Assembly (NCBI GenBank): GCA_051747505.1 | Contig: JBNJGE010000118.1 | Span: 1-10,892 of the forward strand | Source of the DNA: Albimonas sp051747505 | GTDB lineage: Bacteria; Pseudomonadota; Alphaproteobacteria; Rhodobacterales; Rhodobacteraceae | Reading direction: 5' to 3' | Length of the DNA stretch: 10,892 nucleotides | In this document: piece by piece, positions 7,908 through 10,892 of the stretch | Position numbering within the stretch: position 1 is the stretch's first letter | Layout of the letters: each line of letters begins with the position of its first letter | Made by a program: the position numbers and the translations under genes | The notes under the pieces: generated by a model | Database searches by the model: none | What the model was told of the DNA's origin: nothing | Seen by the model: only the letters and a program-made list of their open reading frames with translations

Positions 7908-8655
7908 GGCTGTCTCCCTCGGGCGTGCGGAGGCCGGCGACGAGGCCGAGCCGGAACAGGTCGGCGATGTGCTCGCCGAGATCGGACCCCGGATGCTCCG
8001 CGGCGGCGCCGGCGGCGGCGGAGAGCGGCGCGCCGGCGGCCAGCCGCTCCACGAAAGCGGTCATGGCGGGGCCGGGCTCGCTGACCGTCACCTCCGCCCC
8101 GGGGCGGACGACGAGCGCGGTCTCGGCGCGTTTCATGTCCACGTCTCGCTTCGCGCGGCCGGTCACGTCGGCCCAGATCGAGACCGCCGGATGGCGGGAG
8201 CGGACGAGGCGCAGGGAGGGGTGCAGGCGCAGGCGCAGCCCCTCCAGCCGTTCGGGCGGCAGATCGGCGAGGGCGTCGGCCGCGAGCGGCTCGGCGTCGG
8301 CCGCGTCGTAGGCCTCCCGCCACGCCCGTTCCAGCCGCGCCACGTCGCGCAGCCAGGGCAGCGAGGCCGCGGGGGGGAACGCGCCGATCCAGTCCGGGAA
8401 CTCCGAGCCCCAGAAGATCAGCGCCGGGCTGCGCGGCGGGTGGGCGCGCGCGAACTCCAGCGCGGCGGCCTCGAAGAAGCGGGCGCCGACCAGCGCCTTC
8501 ACCGCCGGGTAGCTCGCCCCAAGCGCCTCCACGAGGCCGGCGGCGACGTTGTTGCGGTGCACGGCGAAGCGGGCGTCGCCCGGCCCGGCGCGGTCGGGGT
8601 CGAACAGGGCGGCGGCCATCGCCGCCTGGCCCTCCGCCTCAGCCGGCCGCGGCAT
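7888..8655 (-). CDS. bufC: DUF2063 protein, MNIO partner (BufC-like)
   Basis: This 255-residue protein matches the DUF2063 family, annotated in databases as putative DNA-binding but now known as the partner of DUF692/MNIO enzymes (MbnC/BufC type). The N-terminal domain has the hallmarks FAVHRNNVAAGLVEALGASYPAVKALVG (30-57), FFEAAALEFARAHPPRSPAL (60-79) and the FPDWIGAF segment with PWLRDVARLERAWREAYDA (100-118). In these systems the protein is thought to recruit the precursor peptide to the iron enzyme. The C-terminal half is less conserved. The start at 8655 is set by GGGAGG 6 bases upstream and gives a 17-base overlap with bufB. The longer frame to 8826 runs back through bufB and is not credible. 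Confidence 0.9.
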   Translation of the reverse strand: MPRPAEAEGQAAMAAALFDPDRAGPGDARFAVHRNNVAAGLVEALGASYPAVKALVGARFFEAAALEFARAHPPRSPALIFWGSEFPDWIGAFPPAASLPWLRDVARLERAWREAYDAADAEPLAADALADLPPERLEGLRLRLHPSLRLVRSRHPAVSIWADVTGRAKRDVDMKRAETALVVRPGAEVTVSEPGPAMTAFVERLAAGAPLSAAAGAAAEHPGSDLGEHIADLFRLGLVAGLRTPEGDSHDPTRP

Positions 8656-9502
8656 GGCGGGCCTCCCGCGGGGCGGCGAGGATGCGGTCCACGACCGCCG
8701 CCTCGGAGAGCAGGACCTCCAGCGCGGGGATGTCGGCGTCCCATTCCACCAGCGTGGGCAGCGGGCCGGCGCGCGCCACCACCCGCCCGTAAAGCGCCCA
8801 GACCTCGGCGTCCACGCGCCGGTCATGGGTGTCGATCAGCAGCCGCCCGCCATCGGCGCCGATCTCCACCGCGTGGCCGGCGAGATGGATCTCTCCGACC
8901 AGATGCAGGGGGAAGGCGTCGAGATAGGCGGCCGGGTCGAAGCCCTGGTTCATGGCCGAGACATAGACGTTGTTGACGTCCAGAAGCAGGCCGCAGCCGG
9001 CGCGGCGGGCGACCTCGGTCAGGAACTCCAGCTCGCCCATGGTCGCGCCTTCGAAGGCGACATAGGCGGAGGGGTTCTCCAGCAGCATCCGCACGCCGAG
9101 CGCCTCCTGCGCGCGGTCTACATGCTCGACGACCCGCGCCAGCGTCTCGGCGTTGTAGGGCAGCGGCAGCAGGTCGTTGAAATAGACGCCCTCATGGGTG
9201 GACCAGGCCAGATGCTCGGAGAAGCTGGCCGGGCGATAGCGGTCGATGAGGGCGCGCAGGCGGGCGAGGTGATCGGGGTCGAGCGCCCCCTCGCCGCCGA
9301 TCGACAGGCCCACGCCGTGCAGCGACAGCGGATAGCGCTCCCGCAGGGCGGAGAGCATGCGGTGGGGCGGGCCGCCCTCGCCCATGTAGTTCTCGGCATG
9401 GACCTCGAAGAAGCCGGTGTCGGGCGCGGCGCGCTCGATCTCGGCCCAGTGCTGCGGTTTGAAGCAGACGCCCGCGCGGGCGGGCAGCGCGTCGGCGGTC
9501 AT
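8639..9502 (-). CDS. bufB: MNIO (DUF692) multinuclear iron oxidative enzyme, BufB-like
   Basis: This 287-residue TIM-barrel enzyme belongs to DUF692, the MNIO family that modifies cysteines of RiPP precursors (MbnB, BufB). The expected iron-ligand motifs are all visible in order: His62 in LSLHGVGLSIG, Glu96-His97 in SEHLAWS, Glu142 in LLENPSAYV, Asp175/Asn177 in LLDVNNVYVS, Glu204/His206/His210 in GEIHLAGH, Asp224/His226 in IDTHD and Glu253 in LVEWDADIP. The N-terminal substrate region GFFEVHAENYMGEGGPPHRML (30-50) is also typical. In bufferins the enzyme is reported to turn cysteines into thiooxazole groups. A complete ligand set predicts an active enzyme. It starts 69 bases after bufA, across a strong hairpin, with GGGAG upstream of the ATG. 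Confidence 0.96.
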   Translation of the reverse strand: MTADALPARAGVCFKPQHWAEIERAAPDTGFFEVHAENYMGEGGPPHRMLSALRERYPLSLHGVGLSIGGEGALDPDHLARLRALIDRYRPASFSEHLAWSTHEGVYFNDLLPLPYNAETLARVVEHVDRAQEALGVRMLLENPSAYVAFEGATMGELEFLTEVARRAGCGLLLDVNNVYVSAMNQGFDPAAYLDAFPLHLVGEIHLAGHAVEIGADGGRLLIDTHDRRVDAEVWALYGRVVARAGPLPTLVEWDADIPALEVLLSEAAVVDRILAAPREARHAAAG

Positions 9503-9532
9503 GGCGGGCTCCCTGTCGGGTCCGGGGAAGGC

Positions 9533-9560
9533 CGCCCGGCCCCCGCGCGGGGGCCGGGCG
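9533..9560 (-). terminator. Perfect hairpin between bufA and bufB, candidate attenuator
   Basis: A perfect 12-bp GC stem (9533-9544 with 9549-9560) has a GCGC loop, begins 11 bases after the bufA stop and ends 30 bases before the bufB start. On the minus strand it is followed by GCCTTCCCC rather than a T-run. It could partly terminate transcription or stabilise the upstream mRNA, giving more peptide than enzyme. Confidence 0.6.
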
Positions 9561-9571
9561 AGGGGGGCGCG

Positions 9572-9898
9572 TCAGGCGGAGGGCAGGTCGCGCTCCAGCG
9601 GCTCCAGCGAGCCCTCGCGGTCGCCGGGCAGCTCGAACTTCGCCGTGTCCTCCTCGACGCCGTACTTCTCGCACTCGCCCTCGGGCACCAGCTTCCAGGC
9701 GTTGCCCTGGTAGTCCACGGAGGAGGTGCCCGCGCAGGTCGTTCCGGGGCCGGCGGCGCAGTCGTTCTCGCCGGCGAGCGCGATGCCGTAGCACTTCTCC
9801 TTGGACTGGGCGTGGACGGGCTGGCCGGCGGTCGAGACAGCGGCGGCGACGGCGACGGCCAGGGCGCCGGCGGCGACGGCATGGGTGCGGTTGGACAT
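9572..9898 (-). CDS. bufA: Bufferin-type precursor peptide (DUF2282, BufA-like)
   Basis: This 108-residue secreted peptide matches DUF2282, the bufferin 1 family. Residues 1-30 form a Sec-type signal peptide (hydrophobic AGALAVAVAAAV, then VHA before the likely cut). The mature part has exactly four cysteines, at 36, 47, 55 and 76, in the family frame KCYGIALAGENDC, CAGTS and WKLVPEGEC. The C-terminus ELPGDREGSLEPLERDLP is also typical. Bufferins are copper-binding RiPPs: the MNIO enzyme converts central cysteines to thiooxazoles, and the exported peptide buffers metal in the periplasm. Unusually for a RiPP, the signal peptide takes the place of a cytosolic leader. The start at 9898 follows AAGGAG at a 9-base spacing. 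It lies second in the operon, 35 bases after the YHS gene and 69 before bufB. Confidence 0.93.
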   Translation of the reverse strand: MSNRTHAVAAGALAVAVAAAVSTAGQPVHAQSKEKCYGIALAGENDCAAGPGTTCAGTSSVDYQGNAWKLVPEGECEKYGVEEDTAKFELPGDREGSLEPLERDLPSA

Positions 9899-9933
9899 GG
9901 TGGTTCTCCTTCTCGAATTGCTCGGGGGGTGGA

Positions 9934-10467
9934 TCAGTTGCGGACCGGGGCCGGATCGTCCTCCGGCAGCTCCGGCGGCTGGCGGTCGGAGGCTTCCTCG
10001 TCCTCGATGCCCGGCCAGTTCGCCTCGGCGGTCTCGAGGTTGCCGTCGATGTCGGACAGCCACATCTCGGCGACGCTCTGCTGCAGGTTGAGGTAGAGCT
10101 TGCCGTCCACGATCCGCCAGAGGGTCGGGTCGCCGGGCACCTTGCCGCCCTTCGCGACGCCGAAGGCGCAGTGGCCGTCGTATTGCGGGGCGTATTTCTC
10201 CGGGTCGTCGAGGAAGCGCGCCCGGTTCTCCTCGCTGGCGAAGGCGAAGACGGCGCCGTTGTGCTCGGCGGTGATCGAGGCCTTGCCGGGGGTCGGGGCG
10301 GGCTGCGGCTCGCCGACCGGGGCCTGCTCCTTGTCGAAATAGGCCACCACGTCGTAGCCGCTGACGGCAAAGCCGCTGTCGTCCACGTATTGCGGCCCGG
10401 CGAAGGCGCCCCCGGCGAGCAGCGCCAGGGCGCTTGCGGCGGCGAGGGCGCGGAAGGTTCGTCGCAT
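9934..10467 (-). CDS. Secreted YHS-domain protein
   Basis: This 177-residue protein starts with a clear signal peptide (MRRTFRALAAASALALLAGGAFA, likely cut near residue 23). It then shows a YHS domain: FAVSGYDVVAYF (33-44), FAFASEENRARFLDDPEKYAPQYDGHCAFGVAKG (74-107), and the tail LWRIVDGKLYLNLQQSVAEMWLSDI with EANWP. This matches the periplasmic family annotated as YHS domain-containing (seleno)protein, in which the position of Cys100 (GHCAFGVA) may be Cys or Sec; here it is Cys. YHS domains are associated with metal binding, often copper; the function of this family is not proven. The start at 10467 is preferred over 10551 because GGGAGA precedes it and it begins the signal peptide; moreover the SigF-type promoter at 10522-10547 lies between the two. 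It is the first gene of the buf operon. The acidic Pro/Glu/Asp-rich tail (152-172) is probably disordered. Confidence 0.9.
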   Translation of the reverse strand: MRRTFRALAAASALALLAGGAFAGPQYVDDSGFAVSGYDVVAYFDKEQAPVGEPQPAPTPGKASITAEHNGAVFAFASEENRARFLDDPEKYAPQYDGHCAFGVAKGGKVPGDPTLWRIVDGKLYLNLQQSVAEMWLSDIDGNLETAEANWPGIEDEEASDRQPPELPEDDPAPVRN

Positions 10468-10468
10468 C

Positions 10469-10489
10469 GTCGTCTCCCTTGTCGTCTCC
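10469..10489 (-). repeat. Duplicated Shine-Dalgarno unit before the YHS gene
   Basis: On the minus strand GGAGACGAC occurs twice at a 12-base interval (10489-10481 and 10477-10469). The copy nearer the start has GGAG 6 bases from the ATG. The repeat gives the mRNA two ribosome-binding options within its short leader. Confidence 0.6.
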
Positions 10490-10521
10490 GGCCGGCGCAA
10501 TCGGCGCGGCCTTGGGGGAAG

Positions 10522-10547
10522 TTCGGCGCGGGGAGCGGCAAGGTTAC
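10522..10547 (-). promoter_or_regulatory. SigF-type ECF promoter for the YHS-buf operon
   Basis: On the minus strand GTAACC (10547-10542) is separated by exactly 16 bases from CGAA (10525-10522). This is the form I recall for Caulobacter SigF promoters, which drive a bufferin operon there. The predicted start site near 10515 leaves a leader of about 48 bases before the YHS ATG at 10467. Confidence 0.8.
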
Positions 10548-10593
10548 GCAAGTCACGCCGGCCTCACGGCCAAGTGACGGTCGGCGTCATTCT

Positions 10594-10605
10594 CACGAAT
10601 TCGTG
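10594..10605. promoter_or_regulatory. Palindrome CACGAATTCGTG, candidate operator copy 1
   Basis: A perfect 12-bp palindrome lies about 12 bases upstream of the -35 of the sigma-gene promoter. Its 10-base core ACGAATTCGT (10595-10604) recurs at 10637-10646, exactly 42 bases away. Confidence 0.5.
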
Positions 10606-10616
10606 CCTCGTGTCGT

Positions 10617-10641
10617 GTAACATCGCCGTTTCGGATACGAA
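10617..10641 (+). promoter_or_regulatory. SigF-like promoter for the ECF sigma gene
   Basis: GTAACA (10617-10622) and CGAA (10638-10641) are 15 bases apart, one base shorter than the YHS-buf promoter and with one -35 change. This would make the sigma gene autoregulated. The predicted start site is near 10648, about 105 bases before the ATG at 10754. Confidence 0.6.
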
Positions 10642-10646
10642 TTCGT
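10637..10646. promoter_or_regulatory. Palindrome ACGAATTCGT, candidate operator copy 2
   Basis: This perfect 10-bp palindrome repeats the core at 10595-10604 and contains the CGAA -10 element of the sigma promoter. A protein bound here would block transcription initiation. Confidence 0.5.
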
Positions 10647-10647
10647 C

Positions 10648-10713
10648 ATGGACGGCCCGGAGCCGCGCCGCTCTTGCGGAGAAGGGCCCGTGGCCGTGTC
10701 ACGGGCCGCATGA
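10648..10713 (+). CDS. Possible 21-codon leader ORF in the sigma-gene leader
   Basis: An ATG at the predicted transcription start opens a 21-codon frame (MDGPEPRRSCGEGPVAVSRAA) ending TGA at 10711-10713, out of frame with the sigma gene. It has no ribosome site, so it would have to be read as a leaderless message. The second half lies inside the hairpin at 10685-10707. No relative is recognised. In DNA this GC-rich, a short frame of this size easily arises by chance. Confidence 0.15.
   Translation: MDGPEPRRSCGEGPVAVSRAA
10685..10707 (+). other. Hairpin in the 5' leader of the sigma gene
   Basis: GGCCCGTG (10685-10692) pairs perfectly with CACGGGCC (10700-10707) around a 7-base loop. It lies about 46 bases before the sigma ATG and does not cover the ribosome site GAGGGAGG at 10741-10748. 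It may stabilise the mRNA or act as a regulatory structure. Confidence 0.45.
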
Positions 10714-10753
10714 GCGCCGCCGCCGCATCCGGGGAGGCGCGAGGGAGGTTGCG

Positions 10754-10892
10754 ATGGATGAACGCGAGCGACGCTGGGCCGAGGCGATGCGCACGGCGCG
10801 CAGGGGGGATTCCGCGGCCTACGAGTCGCTGCTGCGGGAGGCGGCGGAGATGATGCGCGCGATGGTCCGCGCGCGCCTGGGCGCCATGGGCT
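10754..10892 (+). CDS. ECF-type RNA polymerase sigma factor, 3' truncated (SigF-like)
   Basis: Only the first 46 residues are in the window. The segment RRWAEAMRTARRGDSAAYESLLREAAEMMRAMVRARLG has the pattern of sigma region 2.1 in ECF factors: acidic/basic start, ARRGD, then AYESLL and a long helix. The start is set by GAGGGAGG (10741-10748), 5 bases before the ATG. The gene diverges from the YHS-buf operon, and both sides carry GTAAC/CGAA promoters. In Caulobacter the ECF factor SigF, held by the membrane anti-sigma NrsF (DUF1109), controls a bufferin operon and is activated by heavy-metal or oxidative stress. I infer that this is the equivalent; the next gene downstream, outside the window, should then be a DUF1109 protein. 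The family call from 46 residues is good but not certain. Confidence 0.75.
   Translation, partial: MDERERRWAEAMRTARRGDSAAYESLLREAAEMMRAMVRARLGAMG

Noticed and set aside
8549..10096. A 515-codon open frame on the plus strand opposite bufB and bufA
   Set aside because: It is antisense to genes with intact family motifs, and its translation has no recognisable domain.
10575..10589. Inverted repeat TGACG-GTCGG-CGTCA between the two promoters
   Set aside because: It has only 5-base arms and does not extend; chance is likely in this 280-base region, so it was not listed as an operator.

Overview
This window is a very GC-rich (above 70% by eye) stretch of bacterial chromosome with tightly packed, mostly AGGAGG-led genes. 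Gene content and the promoter type point to an alphaproteobacterium. The resemblance to the Caulobacter SigF/bufferin region and the general style suggest Caulobacterales, Rhodobacterales or a relative, but the genus cannot be read from the sequence. No rRNA, tRNA, CRISPR array, insertion sequence or phage gene was seen.

Plus-strand half (1-7247). The window opens inside a metallo-beta-lactamase-fold gene of the ETHE1/persulfide dioxygenase type. It is followed 3 bases later by a single-domain rhodanese and a strong intrinsic terminator, so this is a small sulfur-handling operon. A lone SpoIIAA-like (STAS fold) gene comes next. A DUF1326 gene with a Cys-rich N-terminus is then followed after 1 base by a DUF2182 integral membrane protein with Met-rich and Cys-rich segments; these look like a metal-related pair. 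guaB (IMP dehydrogenase) stands alone. A SulP anion transporter with a C-terminal STAS domain and a tandem-domain universal stress protein form the last plus-strand operon.

Minus-strand half (7272-10467). Five genes read leftwards: a secreted YHS-domain protein, a bufferin-type precursor peptide (DUF2282, BufA), its MNIO/DUF692 modifying enzyme (BufB), the DUF2063 partner (BufC) and a DoxX-family membrane protein. BufB/BufC and BufC/DoxX overlap by 17 and 20 bases, while a perfect 12-bp hairpin separates bufA from bufB. This matches the known RiPP-type copper/metal-buffering operons (bufferins in Caulobacter, gig operon of Cupriavidus), with a YHS gene added at the front.

Control region (10468-10753). 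A divergent ECF sigma factor gene starts at 10754 and runs off the window. The intergenic region holds an exact GTAACC-N16-CGAA element facing the YHS-buf operon, and a close variant facing the sigma gene. This is the promoter form I recall for Caulobacter SigF. Two copies of the palindrome ACGAATTCGT, 42 bp apart, flank the sigma-gene promoter and may be an operator. The sigma-gene leader also contains a hairpin and a possible 21-codon leader ORF.

The most interesting unit is therefore 7272-10892: a self-contained, sigma-controlled, post-translationally modified metal-binding peptide system with an extra YHS protein.
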